64,000 bases of DNA from Luteirhabdus pelagi (lineage in GTDB: Bacteria; Bacteroidota; Bacteroidia; Flavobacteriales; Flavobacteriaceae). The stretch is taken from positions 248,001-312,000 of the forward strand of contig NZ_JAECMS010000001.1 in NCBI RefSeq assembly GCF_016827595.1. Reading direction: 5' to 3'. Each line of letters opens with the position of its first letter. Position 1 is the first letter of the stretch. The translations under genes and the position numbers were made by a program. Shown one piece after another: positions 8,138 to 19,042 of this stretch. Below the pieces are notes generated by a model that had not been told where the DNA came from, ran no database searches, and was given only the letters and a program-made list of their open reading frames with translations.

Positions 8138-9753
8138 TATTTCTTGATTATTTTAAAGCTATTGGTTTTTCCTTCGGAAGTAATAGCCGCAATGTAGACA
8201 CCTGAAGTCAGTTTCGAAACCTCTACCCTATTGTTGGTATTGGAAACCTTGGTTTTCAATACTCTTTCACCGAGAACATTCATAAGGGTAAGTTCTGCTG
8301 ATGTGATATTCCTAGGGAACGAAACAGTAAGATACTCCTGAACTGGATTTGGATAAACGCCGAATTCATTTTCTAACAAAAATTCGTCGGTGTCCAATTG
8401 TTGTAACATCATTAGCGCCTCTTCAAAGTTAGGAATTCCGTACCCCATGGTGTTCGATGGGTTTTCGAACATCGAGGAAGCTTCACGAACGATTTGCATA
8501 AGCTCGGCATTGGTTGTCTGTGGACGCGCTTGCCATAAAGAAGCTACTGCTCCTGCCATGATAGGCGAAGCAAATGAGGTTCCATTATTGAAAAATACAT
8601 CGCCAAACTGACCGATAACCGCAGCATTCTCTCCTTGTGCCATAACATCTGGTTTGATACGGCCGTCGCTGGTTGGACCATAAGAACTAAAACTTGCATA
8701 ATTTTCACTTCCATCTACTGCCCCTACGGTTAACACTCCGGGAGCATCGGCTGGAGTGGCAACAAATCCGAATCCGTTGCCATCATTTCCCGCGGAAGTT
8801 ACCAAGAGCATTCCTTTATCGAAAGCATGATTGGCACCACGAGCGGCAATTGTAGTTTGCCCGTCCAAATCTGAATAATCATGATCATAAGAAGCATCAT
8901 CGAAATCCTGATAGCCGAGTGAAGTGTTGGTAACATAAACACCAAGACTATCGGCACGTTCCAACGCCTCTACCCAATAAGCTTCTTCTACTGGATTTTC
9001 ACTGTTTGTATCTTCTGTTCTATATAAATAGTAAGAAGCTCCGGGTGCCGTCCCTACTAGCTGACCTTCGTCGATCGCAGCCATATCACTTAAGACACGC
9101 GTACCGTGAGAACTCGTATTATCCAGAGTCTCTTGCTTCAATACAAAATCATAGGTTCCCAAAAGTCGGCCCTCATTTATCATATCGGAAAATCCAGGGA
9201 TCGACGTAACATTTGGGAATCCAGAGTCTAATACAGCCACTACAATGCCAGCACCCGTAAAATCCTGTTCATGCAGGTAATCGGCTGAGATCATTTCAAC
9301 TTGATTTGCGGCTAAGCCATAATCGTATACTACGCGCTGTGAATTGTTTTCAATTTCGAATTTATCACGGGTTCCAGAAATCGGTGGACTAAAGTTTAAA
9401 TTATCATTTAAGAATTCAATCTCCTCTACGAATGAAAGGTTTACCAAATTTTCAATATTCGCTTGACTTCCTCGAACGTAGACACTATTCATCCACTTCG
9501 ATTTTGCATAGACAGTAATGCCTGGCTGATCCTTTATTTCGGAAACATAAGAGGGTGTAACGGGTACATCGCGTTCGTCTATAGGCGTTCCATGTAATTG
9601 TTTTCGATCGAGAGCATCCTGCGTAAGAATGGTTAATGGATTGGCTAATGCATCGGCTACATTTTCCTTGTCTGCGAAGAAAACCAAAGCGTCTTCTTGT
9701 GAAAACACAAGCGTAGAGCAGAGCATTAGTAATCCTATCGTAATTTTTTTCAT
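8137..9753 (-). CDS. Secreted S8 family serine peptidase with T9SS type A sorting domain
   Basis: A 538-residue subtilisin-like protease. Residues 1-18 form a signal peptide (MKKITIGLLMLCSTLVFS). After a pro-region of about 150 residues comes the catalytic domain with Asp176 (AVLDSGF), His216 (SSHGT), the oxyanion Asn in TSAGNDG and Ser393 (NGTSFASP). The last 75 residues form a type A sorting domain (FGVYPNPVQEYLTVSF, then GVYIAAI and a basic tail). It should be exported by Sec, cross the outer membrane by T9SS and be processed there. It lies between mnmA (11 bp away) and the flavin oxidoreductase (1-base overlap). A second ATG two codons upstream is equally possible. Confidence 0.94.
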   Translation of the reverse strand: MKKITIGLLMLCSTLVFSQEDALVFFADKENVADALANPLTILTQDALDRKQLHGTPIDERDVPVTPSYVSEIKDQPGITVYAKSKWMNSVYVRGSQANIENLVNLSFVEEIEFLNDNLNFSPPISGTRDKFEIENNSQRVVYDYGLAANQVEMISADYLHEQDFTGAGIVVAVLDSGFPNVTSIPGFSDMINEGRLLGTYDFVLKQETLDNTSSHGTRVLSDMAAIDEGQLVGTAPGASYYLYRTEDTNSENPVEEAYWVEALERADSLGVYVTNTSLGYQDFDDASYDHDYSDLDGQTTIAARGANHAFDKGMLLVTSAGNDGNGFGFVATPADAPGVLTVGAVDGSENYASFSSYGPTSDGRIKPDVMAQGENAAVIGQFGDVFFNNGTSFASPIMAGAVASLWQARPQTTNAELMQIVREASSMFENPSNTMGYGIPNFEEALMMLQQLDTDEFLLENEFGVYPNPVQEYLTVSFPRNITSAELTLMNVLGERVLKTKVSNTNNRVEVSKLTSGVYIAAITSEGKTNSFKIIKK

Positions 9754-9764
9754 AATCATTTTTA

Positions 9765-10958
9765 TTAAGAGATAACCCCGCTACCTAACAATTCATCGTC
9801 TAGATACCAGGCCACGAACTGACCTTCAGTAATGGCAGATTGGGGGTTATCAAAGATAACATATAGACCTGAAACCGTTTGATGTAGCACTGCTTTTTCC
9901 AACGGCTGCCGATATCGAATTCGAGCCATAACAGCCAAGGACTCACCTTCCAAGAGTTCCAGATCCTCTCGTACCCAATGGATTTCTTCATTTTTTACAA
10001 ATAAACCTCTTCTATACAGTCCGGGATGCTGTTTCCCCTGACCCGTATAGATAATATTTTTCTCCACGTCCGTATCGATTACAAATAGAGGTTCTTTGGT
10101 GCCTCCTACCGCAAGTCCCTTTCGTTGCCCTTTGGTGAAGAAATGTGCGCCGTCGTGAGTTCCCACTTCTTTTCCGTCTTCATAGGAATATTGATACTTA
10201 GCCGCTAATTGTTGCCACTCTTCTTCTTCAGAGGAATAGTCTATCACGCCATTTTCATAGCCTTCATAGTCGACCGGTACTTCAACGATTGCTCCTTTCT
10301 TCGGTTTCAATTGTTGCTGAAGGAAATCGGGCAACCGAACTTTTCCGATAAAACACAATCCTTGCGAATCGCGCTTCTCGGCGGTAACTAAGTTTTGTTC
10401 AGAGGCTATTTTTCGAACCTCAGCTTTCTGCAATTCTCCAATGGGAAACAAAGTCTTGGCCAGTTGCTCTTGCGATAACTGACATAAGAAATACGATTGG
10501 TCTTTATTGTTATCCTTACCCGCCAACAATTGATAGATGGTTTCGCCGTTTTTGTCAATACTTCCCTTTCGGCAATAATGACCGGTTGCCACAAAATCGG
10601 CGCCTAAGCTCATGGCAATTTTCAGAAAGACATCAAACTTTATCTCGCGATTACAAAGTACATCAGGATTTGGCGTACGGCCCATTTCATATTCGCGGAA
10701 CATATAATCGACAATCCGTTCTTTGTATTCTTCACTTAAATCGACCGTCTGAAACGGAATTCCCAGTTTCTGAGCCACCAACATAGCATCGTTGCTGTCT
10801 TCCAACCACGGACATTCATTCGAAATAGTTACCGAATCGTCGTGCCAATTCTTCATAAATAGGCCGATTACCTCGTATCCTTGCTCCTTAAGAAGATAGG
10901 CTGCTACGCTGGAGTCGACCCCACCGCTTAATCCAACAACTACTCTCTTTGGTTTCAT
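9765..10958 (-). CDS. mnmA: tRNA-specific 2-thiouridylase
   Basis: A 397-residue enzyme that adenylates and thiolates U34 of the Lys, Glu and Gln tRNAs. The PP-loop GLSGGVDSS is at residues 9-17, the catalytic cysteines are Cys102 (VLCNREIKF) and Cys202 (GLCFIGKV), and the tRNA-binding TGHYCR and DQSYFL motifs follow the family order. The start at 10958 is preferred: the frame is open further upstream, but a longer product would overlap the previous gene, whose stop lies 4 bp before this ATG. It is the second gene of a minus-strand run and probably shares its transcript. Confidence 0.96.
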   Translation of the reverse strand: MKPKRVVVGLSGGVDSSVAAYLLKEQGYEVIGLFMKNWHDDSVTISNECPWLEDSNDAMLVAQKLGIPFQTVDLSEEYKERIVDYMFREYEMGRTPNPDVLCNREIKFDVFLKIAMSLGADFVATGHYCRKGSIDKNGETIYQLLAGKDNNKDQSYFLCQLSQEQLAKTLFPIGELQKAEVRKIASEQNLVTAEKRDSQGLCFIGKVRLPDFLQQQLKPKKGAIVEVPVDYEGYENGVIDYSSEEEEWQQLAAKYQYSYEDGKEVGTHDGAHFFTKGQRKGLAVGGTKEPLFVIDTDVEKNIIYTGQGKQHPGLYRRGLFVKNEEIHWVREDLELLEGESLAVMARIRYRQPLEKAVLHQTVSGLYVIFDNPQSAITEGQFVAWYLDDELLGSGVIS

Positions 10959-10962
10959 GTTT

Positions 10963-11652
10963 CTAATTCCTATTATATTCTTTTGGAAAGGTTTCTTCTC
11001 TTTCAACCTTCCCGTCTTTGTAATATTTCCAGACCCCGTCCTTCATACCATTTTTGTACTGACCTTCAATCACTGCGTTTCCATCTGCATCGAAGTATTT
11101 GGCCGGACCGTTCAATTTGTCGTTCTCGTATTGCAATTCTTTCAGCAAGACACCTTCAGGTGAATAATACTTGTTTGGACCTTGCTTTTCTCCGTTTTCA
11201 AAACTGAGTTCCTCCGTTTTCGTTCCATCGGGATAGTAGGTCGTCTTCACTCCGTGGAGCTTTCCTTCTTCGTAGAATTCACGGGTCATTACCGCTTCAC
11301 TTTTTTTATGAAAATAAAGCCATTCACCCACGCGCTGCTTACCTTTCATATAGCCTTCACTCACTTGTTTTCCTTTAATGGTGAAGTACTTCACCAAAGC
11401 TTTTTCATTTTCTTCTGAAAAGGATTTGGTAACCATGGGCTTATCGCCACAGCTTTCGCAATAGAATTTGAAGGTTCCTATTTCCTTTCCATGTGAAAAC
11501 TGTCCTTCGTACCGAAGTTGCTTGCTATTGGGATAGTACTTACGCCATTGGCCATGACGTTTCCCTTCACTATCGAATTGGTTATATTCCTGTGCCACCG
11601 CGGTTGAAGCGACCATTAGGATTGAAAAAAAGATCAGAAATGCTTTTTTCAT
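10963..11652 (-). CDS. Exported MORN-repeat protein (YwqK-like)
   Basis: A 229-residue protein with a signal peptide ([21 protein letters not shown]) and at least five MORN-2 type repeats of about 22 residues, each around G-x-Y/W-x-x-Y-x-x-G. Clear copies include [40 protein letters not shown] and [14 protein letters not shown] pair near residue 67 is unusual among the repeats. Databases often label such proteins as YwqK-family antitoxin, but nothing here suggests a toxin pair; the signal peptide places it in the envelope. It is the first gene of the run leading into mnmA. Confidence 0.82.
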   Translation of the reverse strand: MKKAFLIFFSILMVASTAVAQEYNQFDSEGKRHGQWRKYYPNSKQLRYEGQFSHGKEIGTFKFYCESCGDKPMVTKSFSEENEKALVKYFTIKGKQVSEGYMKGKQRVGEWLYFHKKSEAVMTREFYEEGKLHGVKTTYYPDGTKTEELSFENGEKQGPNKYYSPEGVLLKELQYENDKLNGPAKYFDADGNAVIEGQYKNGMKDGVWKYYKDGKVEREETFPKEYNRN

Positions 11653-11745
11653 TTTCAAGATTGAATTTTTCTACGTAATGCTTCAAAAATAATACCGAAG
11701 AAAAAAGCTTGCAATAGGTATAACAGCCTGAATTTTAAAAAGAAA

Positions 11746-13629
11746 TTACTTTCCTTTTCGCTTCTGCTCTTCTGCCTGCTCCATCATTTCCGCCATCTTA
11801 CGCTGAAAACGGTTCTGCTTTCTCGGTTTCTTTTTATTCTCCTGAATCTTCGCATGGATTTTATCCTCATCGATAATAACATTCTTGATTACCAACATAA
11901 TTCCGATGGTAATAAGATTCGAGGTCAGATAGTATAACGAAAGTCCACTCGCATAATTGTTGAAGAACACCAACATAAACAGTGGCGATAGGTACATGAT
12001 AAACTTCATGTTTGGCATCCCTGGCTGTTGTTGCGCCTGCATGTTCTGCCCCATACTCATCATCATATAGGCAAAAATTGCAATCGATGCCAAGATCGGG
12101 AACAAGCTTACATGATCGCCATAGAATGGAATATGAAAAGGCAATTCGGCTACCTTATCGTAACTCGAAAGGTCATCCGCCCATAAAAAGCTCTTCTGGC
12201 GTAGGTCAAATGCGGTTGGGAAAAACGTGAACAGCGCATAGAACACCGGTATCTGCATCAATGCGGGCAGACATCCCTTTAACGGACTTGCCCCTGCAAT
12301 GCTCTGAAGCTTCATGGTTTCCTGCTGAATCTTCATCTGATTTCCTTCGTGCTTTTTGCGAATTTCATCCAACTCAGGTTTCAATACCTTCATCTTTGCC
12401 GAACTAAGATATTGCTTGTACTGAACTGGCGACAACAGTAATTTAATAACGATCGTCAACATGATAATCGCAATACCCGCAGGTAAGAATGAACTCAAGA
12501 ATCCGAACAATGGAATAATAATGTACTTATTAATGGTTCCAAAAATACCCCATCCTAGCGGCATGGCTTCATCCAAATTACGATCGTATTCCTTAAAGAT
12601 TTGGTAATCGGTTGGACCATAATACATATTCATATTATAGGAAAGATTCCCCGCTTTTGGTGCTAATTTCATTTCAGCACCGTATTGCTTTGTATAAACA
12701 GTATCCACTTCTTCATCCTCTACCAAATCGACCGAAGTAAATTTCACTTCCTCAAATGGCGTATCGGTTAATAGCATCGAGCTAAAGAAGTGCTGGCGGA
12801 AGTTCATCCATGCTACATCTTTTTCGGTTTCCTCATCTTCGCCCGTAGGAGAAAGCTTATCGTGATTTTCATCTTCGTATTCGTACGTCAATCGCGTATA
12901 TCGATTTTCGTAGGTAATGCTTTTTGCGTGTCGATACCCTTTCAACTGCCAATCCAACGTCATAGGTTGGGCAGTGTTCAAAATACCATCGAGCCCTTGC
13001 GATTGAATGCTAAAGTCCATCATATAGCCTTCGGCGGGTAACGCATAGCGATATTCCAAGTAGCCACTTTCGGATGCTTTCAATTTCATGGAAACCACCG
13101 TACTACTATCGTTTTTCGTCACTGTAGGTTCAAAGAAAAGATCTTCACTATTTAACAGTCTATTTTCTGCTGAAAACTGAAGGTTAAGGGACGCGTTTCC
13201 ATCTTTAATAAGATGAACGGGAACGGAGTCGAACGTAACATGGTTCTTTAAGCGAGCTTCTTCGATATACCCACCTTTGTTACTAATCTCCAAATAGAGA
13301 TCATCGTTCTCTAGGACGGTTACTCCTTTTTTTGCTGAAGCTAATGTTCCAGAATAGGCAAAAGATCCCAATCGATTTTTAAGCTTATCGTAGGCTAGTG
13401 AATCCTGCGGATTGGCTGATGCCATTTCCTCCGTTGCTTCGTTGAGCGAGGTCTCCTCGGCCTTCTTTTCATTTTCGTTCTGCTCCTTTTCGGCAGCTGC
13501 TTCGGTGTTTGCCTGTTCGGCTTGCTGTTCCTCTTCTGAAGGTGCCTGTAGGTACAGCATCCAAACTAGGATGGCCCCGATTAAGATAAACCCTATTAAC
13601 GAATTGACGTCAAATTTTTTGTTCTCCAT
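11746..13629 (-). CDS. yidC: Membrane protein insertase YidC
   Basis: A 627-residue Oxa1-family insertase that places and folds inner-membrane proteins with or without SecYEG. The N-terminal helix (DVNSLIGFILIGAILVWML) is followed by an acidic Ala/Glu-rich linker, a large periplasmic beta-sandwich domain (about residues 90-350), then the conserved five-helix core with LSPVQYKQYLSSAKM, SPLKGCLPALMQIPVFYALF and a final helix pair. The tail is strongly basic (KKPRKQNRFQRKM), fitting ribosome contact. ATG 13629 is chosen over an upstream in-frame codon because MENKKFDVNSL is the usual flavobacterial start. It lies 93 bp after pyrG. Confidence 0.96.
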   Translation of the reverse strand: MENKKFDVNSLIGFILIGAILVWMLYLQAPSEEEQQAEQANTEAAAEKEQNENEKKAEETSLNEATEEMASANPQDSLAYDKLKNRLGSFAYSGTLASAKKGVTVLENDDLYLEISNKGGYIEEARLKNHVTFDSVPVHLIKDGNASLNLQFSAENRLLNSEDLFFEPTVTKNDSSTVVSMKLKASESGYLEYRYALPAEGYMMDFSIQSQGLDGILNTAQPMTLDWQLKGYRHAKSITYENRYTRLTYEYEDENHDKLSPTGEDEETEKDVAWMNFRQHFFSSMLLTDTPFEEVKFTSVDLVEDEEVDTVYTKQYGAEMKLAPKAGNLSYNMNMYYGPTDYQIFKEYDRNLDEAMPLGWGIFGTINKYIIIPLFGFLSSFLPAGIAIIMLTIVIKLLLSPVQYKQYLSSAKMKVLKPELDEIRKKHEGNQMKIQQETMKLQSIAGASPLKGCLPALMQIPVFYALFTFFPTAFDLRQKSFLWADDLSSYDKVAELPFHIPFYGDHVSLFPILASIAIFAYMMMSMGQNMQAQQQPGMPNMKFIMYLSPLFMLVFFNNYASGLSLYYLTSNLITIGIMLVIKNVIIDEDKIHAKIQENKKKPRKQNRFQRKMAEMMEQAEEQKRKGK

Positions 13630-13722
13630 TCTAAAATTGTTGTGCCGAAGCACGTTTACAGTTTTCTATTGTGGGTGGTCTTTCAACAATCCCGCCCATA
13701 TGATAGTATCCGCCAAATTGTC

Positions 13723-15348
<1,626 letters not shown>

Positions 15349-15372
15349 TTACAGAAGTTACTTTACGGGATG

Positions 15373-15380
15373 CAAAGATA
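15373..15380 (-). promoter_or_regulatory. Bacteroidota -7 box of pyrG
   Basis: CAAAGATA on the plus strand is TATCTTTG toward pyrG, an exact TAnnTTTG match 33 bp before the start codon. Confidence 0.6.
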
Positions 15381-15432
15381 GGGTTTTCTTGCGTAAGGCA
15401 AAGCTGAAATGAAAGGTGATTCTAACAGAATG

Positions 15433-15822
15433 TTATTTGATTCCGTTGAAGGAGGTTGGCTGGATTGCCATGGGAAGGTGCTTTAGCAACAATCGAAACG
15501 CCATGAATAAATTAATTCCCATAAAAGCTAATCCGAAAACCAATAACTGTTGTGCACTATATCCGAAGACGGCGATATCCATAAGGTCTGAAACCATCGC
15601 GGCAATAAGATAGCCGTTCAATAGTATGAAAACGGAAGCTATGATAAGTCCTAGTGACCTAGAATTGTACAACATCTGAATACCCAATAGCCCTATCAAG
15701 AAAAGTGCGAATGGATTGAACCAAACCCCGGTAAGCACCCAATAAAATGCGGTTGCCAACAATAAATACATCTCGGGAAGCCAATAAAGCAATGGTTTGA
15801 TGTATTTAAGCGTGATATCCAT
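15433..15822 (-). CDS. Small multipass membrane protein of unknown function
   Basis: A 129-residue very hydrophobic protein with four probable membrane helices (roughly residues 13-30, 34-52, 55-78 and 88-112). Both ends carry basic residues (KYIKPLLYW near the start, LLLKHLP near the end). No catalytic motif or known domain is recognised. It is separated from pyrG by 93 bp and from the DUF3820 gene by 76 bp, and is probably transcribed alone. I do not assign a function. Confidence 0.7.
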   Translation of the reverse strand: MDITLKYIKPLLYWLPEMYLLLATAFYWVLTGVWFNPFALFLIGLLGIQMLYNSRSLGLIIASVFILLNGYLIAAMVSDLMDIAVFGYSAQQLLVFGLAFMGINLFMAFRLLLKHLPMAIQPTSFNGIK

Positions 15823-15898
15823 GATAGCGTTGTTAACACTAACAAGATGCAGGAATGGCGTATGCGTTGCGTGAAATATCGCTGAAATTTTAAAAAAA

Positions 15899-16132
15899 TT
15901 AGCGTTTTTCTTGAAGGGGACGGAGCACAGATTCTAACCCGTTGATTTTCAGTTCATACATCTCTTTCATCATCCTTCCCAATTTTCCATCGGGAAATCC
16001 TTTTTGTCGAAACCAAGTGTAATAATATTCCGGAATATCGAGCAAAAAGGAACCTTTATACTTTCCGAAGGGCATTTTGTAATTAGCCAACTCCCTTAGA
16101 TGTTCGGGATTGAAATCAGCGCCAAGGCTCAT
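15899..16132 (-). CDS. DUF3820 family protein
   Basis: A 77-residue cytoplasmic protein. The core MPFGKYKGSFLLDIPEYYY and FRQKGFPDGKLG is the DUF3820 signature; related proteins in pseudomonads have been described as quorum-sensing-regulated factors, but the molecular role is unknown. The start at 16132 (MSLGADFNPEHLREL) is chosen because sequence further upstream is out of family and lies inside the preceding gene. Its first 17 bases overlap the 3' end of the DUF922 gene, so it is the last cistron of the guaA run. Confidence 0.85.
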   Translation of the reverse strand: MSLGADFNPEHLRELANYKMPFGKYKGSFLLDIPEYYYTWFRQKGFPDGKLGRMMKEMYELKINGLESVLRPLQEKR

Positions 16133-16655
16133 AGTGCTGCAGTAATTTTTTAATATTTTGCTGCCACTTTTGCTCTTCCTTTTTGTTGATGGAATGGTCG
16201 CTTTCAAAATCGAAAGCAGCCTGCATACTTCGACGCTCCCCTTCAACAGCATTATAAATCTTCTTTATTTTCTCCTTGGTTACCGTCTCATCAGAAAGTT
16301 TAGAAAGTCGCTTTCGTAGCTTACGTGCATGTAACTCTGAAATATCGAAGTGCAATTGCTCGTGCTTTAGTATATGGTCATTCACCTTTTCAGGAACATA
16401 CCACGATAGCTGTGGATAGAAATAGCTGGTTACGGTATAGGAAAAAGAAGGTATACCGTTTCTAAATGAAATTGAATAGGAAAATGAAATTCCACTATTC
16501 GTGCTGGCTACAAAATCGCCATTAGGCATTGGCACACCTTTGAAATCGGCCCAAGTAAGCCTTTCCGTTGGTTGCCATTCAAATTTTTCATCGTCGCTAC
16601 CGACCGAAAACGAGAGCAGTAACGAAGCGAGCAGGGGGAGAAAAAATAGCTTCAT
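16116..16655 (-). CDS. Exported DUF922-type protein with an HEQLHFD motif
   Basis: A 179-residue protein with a signal peptide (MKLFFLPLLASLLLSFSVG). The mature part has LTWADFKGVP near residue 34 and KHEQLHFDISELHARKL near residues 96-112; this histidine-rich motif is characteristic of DUF922, which resembles a zinc metalloprotease helix. Catalysis is not demonstrated for the family. A long basic helical segment follows. It is 22 bp downstream of osmC and overlaps the DUF3820 gene. Family call by motif; function inferred weakly as a periplasmic hydrolase. Confidence 0.78.
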   Translation of the reverse strand: MKLFFLPLLASLLLSFSVGSDDEKFEWQPTERLTWADFKGVPMPNGDFVASTNSGISFSYSISFRNGIPSFSYTVTSYFYPQLSWYVPEKVNDHILKHEQLHFDISELHARKLRKRLSKLSDETVTKEKIKKIYNAVEGERRSMQAAFDFESDHSINKKEEQKWQQNIKKLLQHYEPWR

Positions 16656-16677
16656 ATATGGGTAACGATACTTCTTC

Positions 16678-17097
16678 TTATTTATTGGTTTGGGGTTGGT
16701 CCCAGTTAAATTTTACAATAGTTTCGATATCTGGATGCAAACTGAACTGCACCGGACAAGTACGCGCCGTATGCTCCAATAGCTTTTGATTCTTTTTTGA
16801 AACATAGGGCAATTCCATATCGATTTCAATCTTCGAAATACGTCTTGGGTTGCTTGCCATTGTCTTCTGGACAGTAGCTATGGCACCTATAATTGAAACC
16901 TCCTTCTCTTCCGCTTTAATGCCCATCATGGTAAGCATACAGTTCGCCAGGCCTGTAGCCACCGTATCGGTAGGTGAAAACGCCTCGCCCTTTCCGTGGT
17001 TATCGGTAGGGGCATCGGTAATATATGATGCTCCCGAATTCGTGTGCGTACATTTTGTGCGTAATTGGCCTAAATATATTACCGTGCTGGTACTCAT
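16678..17097 (-). CDS. OsmC family peroxide-reducing protein
   Basis: A 139-residue OsmC/Ohr-superfamily protein. The two reactive cysteines are Cys53 (GLANCMLTMMG) and Cys114 (ARTCPVQFSLHPDIE), spaced as in peroxidases that reduce organic hydroperoxides. The preceding FSPTDTVATGL matches the substrate-pocket loop. Whether it is OsmC- or YhfA-like cannot be settled from motifs. Its ATG overlaps the stop of the LysM gene (ATGA), indicating translational coupling within the guaA run. Confidence 0.9.
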   Translation of the reverse strand: MSTSTVIYLGQLRTKCTHTNSGASYITDAPTDNHGKGEAFSPTDTVATGLANCMLTMMGIKAEEKEVSIIGAIATVQKTMASNPRRISKIEIDMELPYVSKKNQKLLEHTARTCPVQFSLHPDIETIVKFNWDQPQTNK

Positions 17098-19010
17098 TTT
17101 ACCTCCTCGAATTGAAGATCGGACGTATATTTAATCAAATACGCTGCGAGATTCTGATAGCCCGAAGCGTTATCTCGTTGGTACCGAAACTTGTTCTCGA
17201 TGTATTCGGTGGTGAAATCCTGATTGGTGGCCTCGTAAATATCGTCTGCTGAAGCCAATCGAAGTAACACGTCATATGTTAAATCGAATCCACGAACCGC
17301 ATATTTGTTGGGCAACACCCCATATGTATTCTTATAGCTAACCAAAAAAGGAAGTTTCTCTTTGTAGTTATAACTCTTATGTACCGAAGGAAAGGTAAAG
17401 TTTAGTTTTGCCAAATGACGGCTAGAAACATCGTGGTAGTCGTAGGCATCATTTTTATCTAAGGTGAATAAGCGCAAACGATGTTTGTCGGGCATACCAT
17501 TTAACAAACCAACCACATTGCTTACGAGTACGGGATCCTTTGAAGCTAAGATGACCCAATTTTCCGTTTCGGGATTAATTTTTGATGCAATATCCTGAGG
17601 ATACAAATACCCTCCTTCCCTTGGGGAAACGGTTTTTGCATTGGGCAATTTTGCCATAATTGCATTTTTTTCACTTACCTTCCCACCATCGCTTACGATA
17701 ATAATATTCTTACCGAAACTATTATCGCTTAAATAGGAAAGCATTCTTTCCCGTAATAGTTTTTCCTCTGGAAGGGTTTGAAATAGGTTCTCATATCGAC
17801 TAACATCCCTATTCGTCAATGGTGAAAAAACCGGAATATCCTTAGAGCGCAATTCTGCAGCTGCACGTTCCACATTGCTTCGAATTAGGGGGCCTACGAC
17901 TGCATCGACACCCGAAAAATTCTTTGACGAAAGTAACGATGATATTTTTGAACTACTTCCTTCCGTGTCATAGACGTCCAACCGAACCGGAATCCCTTTA
18001 TCTTTTGCAAATTCGGCTGCCATTAGCACGCCGCTGTAAAAGTCCAAGGCTACTTGAAGCGTATTGCTGCTCTTCAATAATTCTTTTTTGGCCTCAAGTG
18101 AATCGCTTACCGCTCTATTCAATCGAAAGGGTAGCATTATAGCTAAGCGCTTTTCACCTCTGTTCACTATAGCATTCTCAAGATCGACCCTAGTGACAGC
18201 TTCACTAAGTGCAGTGTCGCTTTTGGGGAGCTTCAATACCATGCCTTCCTTTAAACCATCGGCAGCATGTGGATTTAAGGCAACAATTTCTTCCTTGGTA
18301 AGGCCGAATTTCACCTTCAATCTAAAAAAACCTTCCTTAGGTTTCACTTCATACACATCGTAGCGATCGGTATCGATAACGGCAGAATCGCTAACCGACT
18401 TTTCTGGTACGTTTAGTACCGTTCCAATAGGCAAGCTTTCTCCTACATCAGGATTCATAGCTTCCAATTCGGCTACAGTAATTCCGTATTTACGAGCGAT
18501 TCCATATTTAGTTTCCTTTGGAGCGACCGTGTGTTTCCCCGTATCGGAAGTTTCAATGTTAGAAGAAGTATCAGGAATAACGACCGTACCCGTATTCTTG
18601 TCTGAAACAGGAATTCTAATTTTTTCGCCTTTCTTCAACTGACGGGAATATAGCTCCTTATTATATTTCTTGATATCTGCCTGCGACACTCCGTACTGCT
18701 GTGAAATACTGAATAAGGTTTCCTTTCGCTTTACACGATGCATTTTGAAGGTAACATCGCTATTGGCATCATCTACAAGTGCCGGTAAAATAAGCACCGT
18801 ATTTTCATCGATCCCGTTACGAGCGTCCGGATTCAAACGGTAAATATCGCGTTCATCGATGTTGTAGCGCTGGGCGATACTGAAAACCGTTTCACCTTTT
18901 TGAACGGTATGGCTGTTGTACTTCGGAAGTTGTTGTTGCTGCTCTGAAACCGTACCGCATCCTAAACCGACGATACAGGTAAACGCAACCAATAGAAGGT
19001 ATTTTGTCAT
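17094..19010 (-). CDS. Lipoprotein with four LysM repeats and a periplasmic-binding (PBP1-type) domain
   Basis: A 638-residue exported protein. The signal peptide ends VGLGC, a weak lipobox, so it is probably a lipoprotein. Four LysM modules follow, beginning HTVQKGETVFSIAQRY, HRVKRKETLFSISQQY, HTVAPKETKYGIARKY and YEVKPKEGFFRLKVKF, each ending in an L-x-P or I-x-P strand; the fourth is divergent. From about residue 285 a type 1 periplasmic-binding fold begins (RLAIMLPFRLN, VDAVVGPLIRSN, IIIVSDGGK). The combination resembles LppC/LpoA-like envelope proteins and suggests a peptidoglycan-anchored periplasmic scaffold. It starts 32 bp after guaA and overlaps osmC by 4 bases. Confidence 0.88.
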   Translation of the reverse strand: MTKYLLLVAFTCIVGLGCGTVSEQQQQLPKYNSHTVQKGETVFSIAQRYNIDERDIYRLNPDARNGIDENTVLILPALVDDANSDVTFKMHRVKRKETLFSISQQYGVSQADIKKYNKELYSRQLKKGEKIRIPVSDKNTGTVVIPDTSSNIETSDTGKHTVAPKETKYGIARKYGITVAELEAMNPDVGESLPIGTVLNVPEKSVSDSAVIDTDRYDVYEVKPKEGFFRLKVKFGLTKEEIVALNPHAADGLKEGMVLKLPKSDTALSEAVTRVDLENAIVNRGEKRLAIMLPFRLNRAVSDSLEAKKELLKSSNTLQVALDFYSGVLMAAEFAKDKGIPVRLDVYDTEGSSSKISSLLSSKNFSGVDAVVGPLIRSNVERAAAELRSKDIPVFSPLTNRDVSRYENLFQTLPEEKLLRERMLSYLSDNSFGKNIIIVSDGGKVSEKNAIMAKLPNAKTVSPREGGYLYPQDIASKINPETENWVILASKDPVLVSNVVGLLNGMPDKHRLRLFTLDKNDAYDYHDVSSRHLAKLNFTFPSVHKSYNYKEKLPFLVSYKNTYGVLPNKYAVRGFDLTYDVLLRLASADDIYEATNQDFTTEYIENKFRYQRDNASGYQNLAAYLIKYTSDLQFEEVK

Positions 19011-19042
19011 AATCCTGATTCCTTGGACGATATGCTGTTTGC

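Noticed and set aside
10963-11652. Toxin-antitoxin system
   Set aside because: YwqK-type repeats are often labelled antitoxin, but the protein has a signal peptide and no toxin partner.
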